From assembly GCF_003144115.1 (NCBI RefSeq), contig NW_020312008.1, positions 400,477-464,476 of the forward strand: a DNA stretch of 64,000 nt, in the 5' to 3' direction. The notes below the pieces were generated by a model. That model ran no database searches and was not told the DNA's origin. It was given only the letters and a program-made list of their open reading frames with translations. Position 1 is the first letter of the stretch; every line of letters starts with the position of its first letter. The position numbers and the translations under genes were made by a program. The DNA comes from Tilletiopsis washingtonensis. Taxonomy: Eukaryota > Basidiomycota > Exobasidiomycetes > Entylomatales. This document shows, piece after piece, positions 22,721-33,812 of this stretch.

Positions 22721-23272
22721 GGCGGCGGCGGCGAAGGGCGGGAAGGAGGGGTGGAGGCGGGGAGCAAGAAGCACCGCCGCCGGTCGGGTCCGCCTTGCCG
22801 GCGGCGCGCGCCGCGGGGGCGCCAGCATGCGTGCGCCGCATGCGCAGCTGACGCGGCGCGGTGTGCTGAAACTGCCTTCACAACTCCCTCCTTCGCTGCA
22901 CCAAGCCTTGTGGTTGAGCTTCGGGCTCTGAGTAGCTGCCGTAACGATTGAAACAAAGTGGTAGAGGTGAGTGATAGAAAGCATGCCCCTTGAGTCCTTT
23001 GTGAAAGATGACAGAAGCCCTTCGGATGGTTGAAGAGTCGCGTCGCTCCGATGCCCAGCGCACCGCCACACGGCAGCAGAGCAGACGACTCGACGCACGA
23101 CTTGACCTAACGGCTACCTGATGGACGAGACAGCTAGCAGGGAGCTCAAAAGCAGCACATGCGGCTGCTTCCGCTGCCCCCACTCGCGCCCACGCAAGCC
23201 AAGTCGGTGCCGGGCTCTCGCGAAACGACAAGCCTCCCGCAGCCTCTTCGTTCTCTCCGCTCGATTCTCGTC
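22721..23272. other. Intergenic between divergent glycosylase and first array gene
   Basis: 552 bases. An open frame antisense in the first 380 bases continues the glycosylase N terminus but looks non-coding. No repeat or element was recognised. Confidence 0.5.
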
Positions 23273-24030
23273 ATGTCGCGCGCCTTCTCCAAGTGGCAAG
23301 AGGCCGAGACGAAGCTAATCCAGAGCCTGAGCAAGGAAGACAGAGATGATCTGATCGATTACGGACGCGCGGTGTTCACGTCCGAGGCGGCTCTCGCCAA
23401 ATTTGAGAAGGGACTTCGCGGAAGTCAGTTCGACGATCGACAGCTTGATTTCGGCGAAGTCGCTGAGGAAACTTTTCAGGCATGGAGTGCAGTCGTGTAC
23501 GGTGAGAGTCTACGGATTAGAGAGGTTAAGCCAGGCAAGACTGACGTTGCGGGACGTCTCGCCTTGCTTCAGCGGACTTGGCGCAGCCTGTGAGCAGCGA
23601 TCAACTTCGCCTCATCAAGAGAAGGCTGCGCGCTAGTTTCCAGCTTGAGCTCCTTCGACACGAGCAACTCGAAGTAGCGCAGCCCGAACGCAACGATGGT
23701 AGGGACAGTCAAGAGGCACTTGGGCTTGCGGGCGTCAACCTCCAGCTGCAGCTGGTTGACGTTCGCAACAATCTGGCCACTACGGAATCTGAGCTGAAAG
23801 CTGTGGTGGAAGAGCTGCAACAGACACGCTATGAGCTTCGAAAGCTCGAAGTCTACGCTGCGAACGATCGGGACAAGTGTCGTTGCACGCAAGATGACCT
23901 GCGCGCAGAGAGTTGGAGACTCGAGGCACGCCTGGGCCGGCTCGAGAAGACTACAAGCAAGCTGGACGAGGCTTACCAGCGGCAGACAGTCTCGACGGAG
24001 AACTCGCGCAGTCAGACCATGGAGGTCTGA
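23273..24030 (+). CDS. Array gene A: unknown family, coiled-coil C terminus
   Basis: Exons 23273-23501 and 23573-24030; 228 residues. Exon 1 (77 residues) is MSRAFSKWQEAETKLIQSL onward, ending FQAWSAVVYG at the intron. Exon 2 begins with a basic helix (QLRLIKRRLRASFQLELLRH) also present in array gene B. It then becomes a coiled coil (LATTESELKAVVEELQQTRY, LRKLEV, WRLEARLGRLEKTTSKLDEA) to the end. No signal peptide or membrane segment. Base composition is less GC-rich than the flanking housekeeping genes, with codons such as CTA, AGA and GGA. I do not recognise the family and claim no function. The ATG at 23273 is preceded by a pyrimidine-rich leader. Confidence 0.78.
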
Positions 24031-24789
24031 TCCGCAGAACCTCTCGACGACCGCGAGCTCGTCATCGAGGTCGTCCTTTTCTCGCTCGCGGCGTGTCGCT
24101 ATCGCCGCCCTCACATCGCTCTCGCTCGAGGCCGTCTTCGATGGACAAGCGAACGCGTGTCCAACATTGAGATCTTTGCGAGCCGTGATCCAGCTTGCCC
24201 GCACAACCGCCGACCTTAGCTCCTCATCTCGCCGTACTCGTCGTGTAGGATCACGCGAGGATGGTGATGAAGAGCTGAGTTGGAAAGCGGCGTGCGACGA
24301 CGCGCGTGTGTATATGACAGAAAAAATCACGTGACCGACACGTCGTCCTCGTCTTCCCTCTCTCCACATTGAGGCGGCTCCGTGTGTCCTCCATTGCGCC
24401 ATATGCGACGCAGCCTCACCTTTTGGGGTCTGTCTGAAATGTCAACCTTTGCTCCTGTACACGAGGCACGTTCCAGCGCGCGATTAGATCCAGCCTCCTG
24501 CTGACCCTCGAAGAGAGAGGAGTCATCGCGTCGTGTCTTCTGCTCAGTCTACCCGCTTCTTCAATTAAGCTGAGACTAAGTCCTCGTGAAATCAGCTTCA
24601 GCATCGAGAAATGAAAGCCAGCGCAGAGATGAGCCGAGCGTGAGGCGCGACGTGGGGAAGCGAAAGAGGAGGCGCCGCGTTGTATAAGAGCCGCGCGTCT
24701 TTGCTGATCTCTCATCTCGGCCCCGTCCCACAAGCCTCATTACCGCACCCACGGCTCGAGCCCCAACGTCTCCGTCTCGATCCAGATCA
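24031..24789. other. Intergenic between array genes A and B
   Basis: 759 bases, visibly more AT-rich than the window average. It contains a TATA box at 24683. No gene was recognised; antisense open frames here are shadows. Confidence 0.55.
24683..24688 (+). promoter_or_regulatory. TATA box of array gene B
   Basis: TATAAG in the context TTGTATAAGAGCC, 107 bases upstream of the ATG at 24790. It is the clearest TATA element I saw in the window. Confidence 0.5.
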
Positions 24790-26224
24790 ATGCGCGGAGA
24801 ACCTTCGCCTCAGTTCGAAGCTTGGGCCGCGGCCGAAAGAGAAAAGCTACGCATGCTGGAGGCATGGCAAAAGCAAGAGCTGCGTTCGGCTGTATCTCGA
24901 GGCGAGATCTGCAATCTGTCTCTCTTCGAGAAGAAAGTGTCGTCATGCTTGGAGTCCAATCAACAGCTTCGTCTAGCAGCAAGAGCCGAACGAGCTTACT
25001 CAGACTGGTACTTAACAAGAGCTCATGGTAAGTGGCCGCTGCAGTCCACACATTGCTGGCGCTAAGCCCGGACACCTGCCAGTCCACAAGTGTCTGTGCC
25101 AGGCTCGCTTTGTCGAGGGCATCGATGGCGAAGTCATCACACGTCACCTGCGCGCCAGTTTTTGGCAGCAATTTCTCGTCATGGGTGACCCCAGCGATAC
25201 GATCAAGCGCAAGAGACCCGTACAAGAGGAAGATCTCCTGAGAAAGAAGAACACGGAGCTCGAGACTCAGCTGGATGAGCAGCAAAAGTTGTACGAGCAG
25301 CTCGCAGAGCGAGAAGAGCACCTTTCGGATTGGTCGTCACATCTGGAGGGTCGTCTGAAGGCTCAGCAACAGTGGAATGGAAAGCTTGACAAGTCGTTGG
25401 AAGACGAGGCAGTGACGTCAGCAATGGCGGCCTTGCAGCTAGGGGAGCAAGGAATGCTGCTTGTCAAGCAGCGCGACGACATCGAGACACAGCGCAAGAC
25501 CAATGCGGAGCAGCGTCAGGCAAGCGACGACCAGCTCGCAACCATCGAGCAGCAGCGCAAGACCATCGAGGCGCAGCACGCAACAGGTGAAAAGCATCTT
25601 CAGCAGATCAAAGAGCAGCTCGACGCCATTGACGAGCAGGCCAGAATCATTGACCAGCAGAGCAGACTCCTGGACGAATATCAAGCCATCATCAAGACGC
25701 AGGCCCTCACTCTTCAAGCCTTTGTCGACGGAAGCAAGCGCGAGGCTCCCTCAATGACCAACGATATCGAACGCCGGCTGACGGAGATCGAGTACAATCA
25801 GACCTTGGCACTGAAGCGCACCCGTGACTGCCTTCTCGAGCGTCAAGCAGGCGCGGAGCAGGCCGAGAGTTGCAACAAGAAAGACGAGCGAGCCTCCTCA
25901 CCGAGCCTGGGAGACCTTCGCACAGCTTTTGAGCAGCAAGAGATGCTCGAGGCTCGCGTGTCCAATCTTGAGGACACCATTGCGTTTGGCAACATCAGTG
26001 ATCGACTGGAACGCCTCGAGGTCGCTTCCACGCTAAAACTCGAGGCGGACGCCACGGCCCGGATCGACCTTGATCGTCGTCTCATCAGCGTGTGCGAGAA
26101 CATGTCGCAATTCGAACGTCGTCTGGCTCTACTCGAAGCCACCTCGACGGCCTCGACGACTTCCTGGCTGCTGTCGCCTCCAAACCACAGCGATTATGAT
26201 CTCTCTGCTTTTGACGTCACTTGA
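24790..26224 (+). CDS. Array gene B: unknown family, long heptad-repeat coiled coil
   Basis: Exons 24790-25027 and 25083-26224; 459 residues, the longest member. Exon 1 (PQFEAWAAAEREKLRMLEAW ... NLSLFEKKVSSCLESNQQ ... ERAYSDWYLTRAHG) aligns with gene A around the shared FEKK/FEKG and the closing aromatic-Trp segment. Exon 2 opens with EVITRHLRASFWQQF, the counterpart of the LRASF helix of A. A KRKRP basic patch follows, then an almost continuous coiled coil: residues about 213-289 are eleven seven-residue units such as IEQQRKT, IEAQHAT, IDEQARI, IDQQSRL and LDEYQAI. A second coiled segment (ARVSNLEDTIAF, ISDRLERLEVAST, FERRLALLEATST) precedes a Ser/Asp tail. No catalytic motif. Likely a self-associating scaffold, by inference only. 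Confidence 0.8.
25481..25723 (+). repeat. 21-bp periodic heptad repeat inside array gene B
   Basis: Eleven consecutive seven-codon units with Ile/Leu first and usually Gln fourth (IETQRKT, NAEQRQA, SDDQLAT, IEQQRKT, IEAQHAT and so on). The protein period is exact with no indel, consistent with expansion by 21-bp duplication or strong selection on a coiled coil. Confidence 0.75.
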
Positions 26225-27077
26225 GCGGTAGTTCAAGGTTGAGGGCTCCGTACACAATCCGACTGCAGTCAAGACCGCCTCAGAGTCGTTTGACCTGTCA
26301 GCGACGGCGCCAGAGTGGCTGAACGGTTCGCAGTACCTCACAGTCAGCTCTCCTCTCCGGAGGACTCGCAACCACCAGAAGCTCTCGTCCTCGTCTCACG
26401 CGCTCGTCATCCTCCTCCGATGCTTGACGCTCTGCCGACGCCTCTCTTCAAGCTCGCTACCTCACCCGCCTCAGTCTCTGGCCCGCCTCAGTCTCTAGTT
26501 TGAATGACCCTGTCTCTCACAAAACCTTAATATCACGACTTCTGCTCTGTTTACTCTCATCATTGTGCCCTTCTGATGCTGCACTTTTGCTCTCTTTGCG
26601 GACGGTGGTGTCGCAAGACGAAGTGTCCTCGAAACGTCAGAGATGCTGCTGTAAGCGGCGCCTTGAGGTGTATCTTCTCGGAGGAGCTGAATGAATCTCT
26701 CCCGGCCAAGCACCTCAAATACGAGATGCTCGGAGTCCCGAGCCGGTCCTTCCGTCCAAGAAGGGTCAGCGCTTCCGGTGTAAGTGGGATGTCTTCTTGC
26801 AAAGCACATGAGAGCGATCGCGCAGCGCACTAGGGGGCGGACCGCCGCCAGACCTAATCAGTCGGAACGCGTGAGGCCGGCCAGCAGTCTGGAAAGACGG
26901 TAGATTGACAGATGCGGGACGCTCGATGCTCGGTGCTCATCACGCGGCCTCCTTCTGCTGATCGACTGGCTGGCTGGAGGGACAGCGGTCTCGTCGGCGG
27001 CCGCATCTCTGCCCACCACCACAGCACCCTTCGCTGCCGACTACCTCTCCTGCCACCGCCTTCGCATCACCACCGAC
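26225..27077. other. Intergenic between array genes B and C
   Basis: 853 bases, more AT-rich than average. Short open frames of about 80-110 codons exist on both strands (26495-26833) but match nothing I know and overlap antisense. A tRNA-like word near 26308 does not fold further. Confidence 0.5.
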
Positions 27078-27726
27078 ATGAGCAACAGCATGAGCGACAC
27101 TCAAGACTCGCACGACCAGACGTGGGCCTGCCTGGCTCAAGAGCAGGTCCCCACATCCTCTTTCCGCAAGTGGCAGGAGGCCGCGACCGCGTTCTATGCC
27201 GCATTGGAGCCGGAAGGGCGCAACAGCTATGTCGCCGATCAGATGCGCGTACCCTGGGACGTCAGCAGCTCCGATGACCTCGACTACGCAGACAAGTTCG
27301 AGCAGCGTCCGGTGCGCAACGTTGCTGCGCTCCGCGAGACTGCCGGCGCCCACCTGCTCGAGGCTGACGACTTGGAGATTGAGTCGCTCCTCACTCGATT
27401 CTGGGCGAGTCTGAGGACTGGTGAGTCGTCTCAAAGCTTAAGCTTGATACCTGGACCTTACTCACACACGCACGGAAGACGACGAACGTGAGGCGGCCGA
27501 GGATAGCAGTGTCGAGACCAAGAGAGCACAGGCAAGGATGTCGGCGATCCTCAAGCTGCAGCTACTGGCTCAGGCCAAGAAGCTGGCCGCCAGCGCCGGC
27601 ACGCCACAGGAGATGGAAGCGAGCGAGAGCGACAACGATTCAGAAGCGGCTGCTCAGTCCGATGCAGAGTTGTCTGGCGTGCCGCGCAACGTGAGTCTAT
27701 CGCCGCAGGATGAAATCGTCTGCTGA
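27078..27726 (+). CDS. Array gene C: unknown family, shares the KWQEA module
   Basis: Exons 27078-27420 and 27479-27726; 196 residues. The first exon is longer (114 codons) because of an N-terminal extension before SFRKWQEAATAFYAALEPEG, which closely parallels AFSKWQEAETKLIQSLSKED of gene A. It continues DDLEIESLLTRFWASLRTG to the phase-1 intron. Exon 2 begins acidic (DDEREAAEDSS), then a helix RMSAILKLQLLAQAKKLAAS and an acidic Ser/Asp tail. The acceptor (GGAAG) is weaker than its neighbours. Unknown function; short, soluble, acidic. Confidence is moderate because the second exon is short and low-complexity. Confidence 0.68.
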
Positions 27727-28414
27727 GACGCTGTGAGAAGAAGAAGATGAAGCGCCATCGCTCGTCCTCATCGGAGTGAACGCTCGATGGTGCCCTGACC
27801 CACCAAGAGTACAATACTCCTTTGCGTCAAGTTGCCGGCACGATCGAGTCCCAAGTCCTGTATCATTCCGCATCGACGGCACTTTCTCCTCGCCGCGTCG
27901 TCGACACGTTTCCTCGACTTTGCCTCTCCTCACAATCAGCTCTGCGTCCCGGGTGCCAAGCTCCCTCACGCGCTCGTACTGTGCGACTGCTCCGAAATGA
28001 ATCTTATTCGCCTCACGTCTACTGCTAGTCGGTGTCATGCTGCGCCTGCGTGCCTGCGTGCCTTCGAAGGACGTAGCCCCCGGCCTTTTGACGCGCACGC
28101 GCCGCGTCGCGCTCGGTGTTGGGACGCGCCGCACGTGGCTGGGGCGCTGCAAGGCATCACCTTACGCCTGAGCGTGATGCCGAATACACCGACGCTGCCC
28201 CTAGACAAAGCCACAGCGAAGCCGAGACGAAGTAGAGTGCCTGTCAGCGAGCGCTCTGCTGCCCCGCCTGCCTCTGAAGCTGAGCTGCTGCGTCGTGCGC
28301 TGCTCGTGCTCGCCAGGCCAGCTCGGCCTCTGTCGTCCTCACCACCACCTGCCTCGCACCGCAGCGCGCATCCCAGCACCTTTGTCAGCTCTTCACCTCA
28401 CATAGCTCGCCGCC
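27727..28414. other. Intergenic between array genes C and D
   Basis: 688 bases, AT-richer in the first 300 and strongly GC-rich in the last 400, so a composition step lies near 28030. No gene was recognised. Confidence 0.55.
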
Positions 28415-29216
28415 ATGCCGCCCAAGCAGTCCCTCGCACAGGCCATCGCCGCGTGCCGCGCCGCCGTGCTCGCCTTCCGCAACAGCCTCGACGGCGAGCA
28501 GAAGAAGCTCTACACGGCGTGGGCCATCTCGAGCCTCGAGGCGCCGACGTGCGACCACTGCCAGCACGGCTACCTCTACGTCGACCACGCGCATCGTGCG
28601 ATCCCCGTCTTTCTCGAGTCGCTCAACCAGCAGCAGCTCGAGGCGCGCTGTGCGCTCGATGACCAGTTCGAGGCGCTGCTGGACCGTCTGTCTGGAAGTG
28701 AGTGCTGCGTGGGGTCTTGCCTTGAGTCTTTCCCTTCACGTGGTACGGATGCTGACACCTTCTGCAGACGGCGAGGCCGACGAGCCCGTGCTGCTGCAGG
28801 CCTTCATGGAGCGCCTTATCCTCGCCGAGAACGCGACGCCTCGCGGCGGCAACAGCGCGGGCAGCAGCTCGAACGGTGGCGCCGTTGTTCGCTCGACTGA
28901 GCGCGCCGGCAACGGATCACAGGTCGTCAACCCTCGCGGACGTGGCCGCTCCGAGCGCCCTCTCTTCGAGGTGACCTCGACGCTGGTCAACATCAGCGAC
29001 ATGCCCAGCTACATCGCCAGCCTGCCTCCCGGCTCGGGCGCGGCCGCCGCCGCTCGTGCGACCCACGCGCAGATGGAGACGCGCCGTCAGCCGCAGTCTC
29101 TCGGCCCTGCGCATGGGGCCGAGCAGCGCACGGCCAGCTTCGATCCTACTCCAGCCGAGATGCATGAAGCGGAGAAGGGAAAGAAGGCAGAGGGTAGCGT
29201 CAAGCAGGCACAGTGA
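28415..29216 (+). CDS. Array gene D: unknown family
   Basis: Exons 28415-28697 and 28768-29216; 243 residues. Exon 1 is MPPKQSLAQAIAACRAAVLA, FRNSLDGEQKKLYTAW, a CDHCQHG segment, then VFLESLNQQQLEARCALDDQ and [10 protein letters not shown]. It resembles gene F closely (LAFxxxL...Q+..YTAW, and ESLNQQQLEARxxLDxQFxxLL against QSLNKQQVAARYRLDEQFDRLL). Exon 2 opens EADEPVLLQAFMERLILAE, then turns Gly/Asn/Arg-rich (VNPRGRGRSERPLFEV) and ends in a charged tail. No signal peptide or catalytic motif. The first exon is exactly as long as that of gene E (283 nt). Unknown function. Confidence 0.8.
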
Positions 29217-29861
29217 GGGCCGTCGTTGGTCGAGTAAGTCGGGCAGCTTCAACTCTCTGTGAGGCCTGCACATAGCGGTCGTTTGATACCTTGCCCTGCA
29301 GCTGAGCTTAGCCGTTCGCTCCGCAGCTCGACGCTCGGCTCCTCATTCTTCCCAACCAAGTCCTTCCTCTCTGTGTCGTACGCCGCCATCTCGAAGTCAC
29401 ATGTCAATGAAGCCGGGTCACTGCACGCGAAGCAGGCAGAGGAGTGTGTCGAGCCGAGAGGCGGATCGTTCATCTAGAAGAGCTTTGCAGCGGAAGCACG
29501 TGCGCTCTTCTTCCAAAAGGAGGTGAGGCTTGACCAGGAACAGAGAGACCGCCCCTGTCAGGGTCACTTCGCGCTCCTGAGGCGTGCTTGGGAGATCTTG
29601 CCGCAACGCTAAGTGCTCTATAGCAGGGAGAAAGGCAATGAGTGCTGTGTCTGGCTCGTCTCCGACCCCTGAGGAGGACCTGTTGCTTCTTTCGTCACGC
29701 TGCCGTACAGACGAGTAGATTCTACTTTGACTCGACTCGACCTTAAGAGAGCTCTACTCCCTGCACACCCATAACACTACCCCACCGAAGCCCGAAGCTG
29801 CTCGTCCGTGTCATCCTCGAGCGGCTCTTTCCTTCGTTCATTCCCTCATAGCGGCATCAAC
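29217..29861. other. Intergenic between array genes D and E
   Basis: 645 bases, pyrimidine-rich near the E start. No coding or structural signal was seen. Confidence 0.55.
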
Positions 29862-30508
29862 ATGCCTCTGCAACCGCTCTGGTCGCTTCTCTCCCGCTTC
29901 CACTCGAGAGTGCTCGAGTTCGACAAGCATCTCAACGAGGAGCAGCAAGAGCTCTTCAGAGAGTGTCTCGACGACGAGATCGCGGAGCCACAAGTCTCGG
30001 ATGGCAACGAAGCAGAGCGCGAGGTGGCCCAGGGCTCTGCCAGGCACGCGCTTCTCGAAGCCTGGCAGGGCGACGCAGCGCGCCTGGCGGAGAGAGCCTG
30101 TCTCGACGCCCTCTTCGCTCAGATCGTAGAGCACATGAAGAAGGGTGAGTGTCCTGCAATGTGCTGAGGTGCACTGACGCTGACTCACGCTACTTGTCTC
30201 GACCAGATGAGCCGTCCTCTTCGCTGCAACGCAACGGCGTCCAGGCTCTCGTCGAGCGCTTGCTGATCAAGGCAAAGGATCCCCCGGACGAAGCTTCGGA
30301 CCCGGACGACATTCCGCACAACTTCAGTCACTTCGTGGCGGAGTCCCTCGACGGTCCCACCTACGCCGAGATCAACCAGCTGATGCGCATGATCGACGAG
30401 ACGCGCATGACCCTCGAGTACCTCGAGGAGCATCTGGAGGTCATCACGGGAGGCTGCATTCCTGAGTGCTGCATTACCTACGCCAGACGCAGAATGAGAG
30501 GACGCTGA
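29862..30508 (+). CDS. Array gene E: unknown family
   Basis: Exons 29862-30144 and 30207-30508; 194 residues. Exon 1: MPLQPLWSLLSRFHSRVLEF, DKHLNEEQQELFRECLDDEI, then LLEAWQGDAARLAERACLDA and FAQIVEHMKKG. It follows the array pattern (aromatic helix, then L-N-E-E-Q-Q). Exon 2: EPSSSLQRNGVQALVERLLI, the counterpart of LLQAFLERILTAE in F. A unique C-terminal part then has two helices (YAEINQLMRMIDETRMTLEY, LEEHLEVITGG) and a Cys-containing basic end (CIPECCITYARRRMRGR). Strongly acidic in the middle. A GTG upstream could extend the frame, but ATG at 29862 fits the family start. Unknown function. Confidence 0.75.
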
Positions 30509-31290
30509 GGCGCACGCTGTGCGGCGCTGCTCGTCAGCGCCGTGTATGAGCGCCGAGGACGCCTGCGTCGCGTCGAGCTATATCCCATCGCTAGCCGCAA
30601 GAACGACTCACCCGCTCGCAAGTGCGCCGTCTTGCCCTCTGCCACCTCACATCTGTCCTCTTTCTGCCCTTTCAACGTCAGGGCGCTCCACTGCGCCGTC
30701 CGTTCGACATCATGTCGCCGTCAATTCAACTCTTTTGCTCGCTGCGTGGAGTTGGCTGCGACCAAGTCAGTCTCCATGTCTCGAGCTCTTTTTCCCTCGC
30801 TCTTAGTACCATACGCGACCATCGAAATGGCGCTCGCTGTGCGATGCGGCGATGATGCTCCTCTGCACGGCGTCGCTTGCGGTGCGCAGTTGTGGCACCC
30901 CCTGGCGTCACGCGTGCGGCGCGCTGCAGCACGGCGGCGGCGCTGGGCGCGGCACAGCGGCTCGCACCATCTGCATAGCGGCAGCGCAACTGGACTGCTT
31001 TGCTGCGCTGGCGGTACCGCGGATGTGCTACCGCCCCTATCTCTGCTTCATCTCTGCGTGTTGTTGTGTCTGCGCTTCCGCTTTTGGACGCAAAGTGCTC
31101 GCCAGCGCGTCACTCAGGTGCAGCGCCGCGCAATGTGGCGTCCCAGAGGGGCAGGGCAAGACAGGGAGGACGTGCTGCGCGGCTGCCAGCGCAGCGTCCA
31201 TCGCGAGCTTGTTCAAGAGCCAGCGCCGCCCGCTGCGGCCTGCTTCAGCACCACCATCACCCTGTCACACGCTGCCGCTCGCCTCGCACC
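30509..31290. other. Intergenic between array genes E and F
   Basis: 782 bases. Several overlapping open frames but no recognisable product. The final 150 bases are GC-rich and precede gene F. Confidence 0.55.
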
Positions 31291-32150
31291 ATGGCCGACT
31301 CCCTCTCGCTCGTGGCGCAGCTCAGCGCCTACCGCGGCGCCGTGCTGGCCTTCCACGCCACGCTCTCGCCGGCGCAGCGCACCAAGTACACCGCCTGGCT
31401 GCTCGGCCACCTCTGCCCGCCCGAGATGGTCACCTGCGCCAACAGTGCCGAGATGCACGTGCACTGGGTGCGCCCGGGCCTGCTGCCCTTCGAGCAGAGC
31501 CTCAACAAGCAGCAGGTCGCGGCGCGCTACCGCCTCGACGAGCAGTTTGACCGCCTGCTGATGTGCGTCGGCAACGGTGAGTGCGGCAAGAGCTCATTGA
31601 GGGGAGCACCGAGTCGATAGTGTGCAAAGGCTCACGCCGGCCACCTCCAGGCTCGCTGCCCGACGAGAGTCCCGAGGTGCTTCAAGCCTTCCTCGAGCGC
31701 ATCCTCACCGCCGAGGGCGGCACCGCCGCCACAACGCCCTCTCCTTCGCGCGCCAGCTATCCCTCGACGTACGAGCGCGAGAGCATCGTCGCGACGACCA
31801 GCTTCGCCCGCGTGCCCGGCGGACGCGCTGCCGCTATCGCTCTCGCGGGAGCCGCGGAGCTCGCGGGCCTCGAGCGCCCTTCGGCATCGGCCATGCGCCA
31901 GGAGTCGCTGATGGATGCACTGCTCGGACGCATCACCGAGCTCGACATGTCCGACGACGACGAGTACGAGTACGACGAGGATGACTCTGAGTACGGCGCC
32001 AACTTCATCTACATGGACAGCATGCTGGAGCGCGAGCTCTACGGCCCGCAGCGCGCGATGCCGGCGGCGGCGGCGCCCAAGCCTCCCGGACAGGGCCAGG
32101 CCAAGCGCAAGCGCAGGGGCAAGAAGGGCAAGGGCAAGAAGAAGGCTTAG
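31291..32150 (+). CDS. Array gene F: unknown family, acidic centre and basic tail
   Basis: Exons 31291-31576 and 31651-32150; 261 residues. Exon 1: MADSLSLVAQLSAYRGAVLA, FHATLSPAQRTKYTAWLL, FEQSLNKQQVAARYRLDEQF and DRLLMCVGNG. Exon 2: LPDESPEVLQAFLERILTAE, a Ser/Ala/Arg stretch, MRQESLMDALLGRITELDMS, an acidic cluster (DDDEYEYDEDDSEYG), FIYMDSMLERELYGP, and a strongly basic tail (KRKRRGKKGKGKKKA) that could act in nuclear or nucleolar localisation. Closest to gene D in exon 1. High GC3 like the neighbouring housekeeping genes. Unknown function. Confidence 0.8.
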
Positions 32151-33099
32151 CTGTGAGGCGATGTGCGTGCGAGACGCGAGGTACAGCAGCTGACCTGAAT
32201 GCCGATCAGCGACCCGAGCCTTAAGCCGCAAGGACGTCTCCAAGCACTCGCTTCCTTCCGCCACCCGTAGCTCTCGCTCTCCTTCCGTCCGTCTTGATCC
32301 CGACTCGTTCCACGTCTCGTCTACGCCCCTGCCTGTATCAAGCTCGCATCGCCGGCATGACCTACCACTGCCTCCGAAGTGTCACCTTTCATCGTCGTGT
32401 CTGCACTTGTGACTGAGCTCGTGTGTCTTGAAACCTCGTCATCTGCTCAGCACTTGCATCGAATGCCCAAGGCGTGTTGCCGCTGATGATAGAGCACAAA
32501 GAAGGTGCGCGGTCACGCACGATGTGCTCCCCAACGGTTGGGCAGCGCTAGTGGTGCGGGCAGGGCAGTCTGAGTAGACGCGAGAGTCACGCGCCCCTCA
32601 CCAACGGCTCTTCTCGCGAGACCGCAAGGACTTCTGACAGGCCACCACGACTGCGCCTCCCTTCTCACTCCATCTGCGCCGCGTGTAGCAGTCGAGTGAG
32701 ATTGCCTCACAGCGCATAAGCGTAGCCAGCGCCCGGAATCGAGCGCGAAGGGCTAGCCGCACGGATCTGAGCCGCACGGGACACACAGCCTGGCGAGAGG
32801 CTGCTCTCACGCCCCTATGCGTGCTGCGCAACGTCGAGCGCGTTCTTGCGGTAAACACGGCTGCGCTTCCTCATTTGGACGTGTCTCTGCCAGCTTGCCC
32901 AAAGTGAGCGAGACCTCCTTCTTCGAGAGCGCCCGCCCGCTTGAACCTGCTGCAAGGGTGCAGGCGCTGCGGTGCTGGGTGGCGTCAGCCTTCTCGAGCT
33001 GCCTGGCCGGGCGCTCTTGCTGGACGCTTCGCTCAGCTTCACCATCTCTGCGCTTCAATCGTCGCTCGTGCACTCATCCATCCTCGTCGGTCCTTCAAC
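32151..33099. other. Intergenic between array genes F and G
   Basis: 949 bases, the longest gap in the array. No coding signal or repeat was recognised on either strand. Confidence 0.55.
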
Positions 33100-33812
33100 A
33101 TGCCCTCTCAGGCGTCGCTTTTGCAGGCGGTGGCCGATTACCGCAACGGCGTGATCGCCTTCAGCCATGGCCTGAGCAAGGAGCAGTTCAAGGAGTACCG
33201 GATCGCACTGCAGCACCAGATCGCCTATCCCCACTCGCCCGCCAGTCTGATGACGAACGCTTGGTATGGCATGGACGACCTGATCGCGGAAGATCAGAAG
33301 GAGCACAGAGCGCGCCTTTTCACGGCCTTTGAAGAGCTTCTGCCTCGCATGACTGGCAGTGAGTGTCGCCGGGGACGCATGATGTGGATCAAGCTCACCA
33401 CTACTCCGCCTCTGTCTCAGACCGCAAGCCCGAGATGCGCTACAACCTACTGGCCTTCCTCGAGCGCTACATCATCCTGGAGGATGAGAACGCCCGGTCA
33501 TCCGCCCGGTCATCAGCAACGTCGCAGACTGGAGGCGGCCTGCAGCAGCGCGTCGCGAGTCTCGAGCATCGCGCCGACCACAACGAAGACGTGGTCACTT
33601 CGCTCGGCATCTCGATGCAGAGCGCCGACGGCGACCTACATGACTGCATTGCGCACGAGAAGATGTTGCGAGACATGAAGATCTATGAGGTGGTCGAGCA
33701 GGCGATTGCGGCGCGCATGGCGGACGTCAGGGCGCAGTCTCTCAAGACCATCTTGCTCGAGCAGCGTGTCGGCGAGCTGCAAGCCAAGCAGCAGCAGGCA
33801 AGCGCCCTGTAA
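33100..33812 (+). CDS. Array gene G: unknown family, stops inside a coiled coil
   Basis: Exons 33100-33358 and 33421-33812; 216 residues to the first stop. Exon 1: MPSQASLLQAVADYRNGVIA, FSHGLSKEQFKEYRIALQHQ, ARLFTAFEELLPRMTGN, clearly of the D/F type. Exon 2: RKPEMRYNLLAFLERYIILE, then GGGLQQRVASLEHRADHNED and a coiled coil KTILLEQRVGELQAKQQQAS. The TAA at 33810 comes directly after GCC CTG. The same frame then runs on for another 78 codons with coiled-coil character (see next entry), so this allele looks truncated or uses read-through. Unknown function. Confidence 0.75.

Noticed and set aside
26300-26380. tRNA-like D-arm word AGTGGCTGAACGGTTCG
   Set aside because: No matching anticodon arm, T arm with a B box, or acceptor stem follows.
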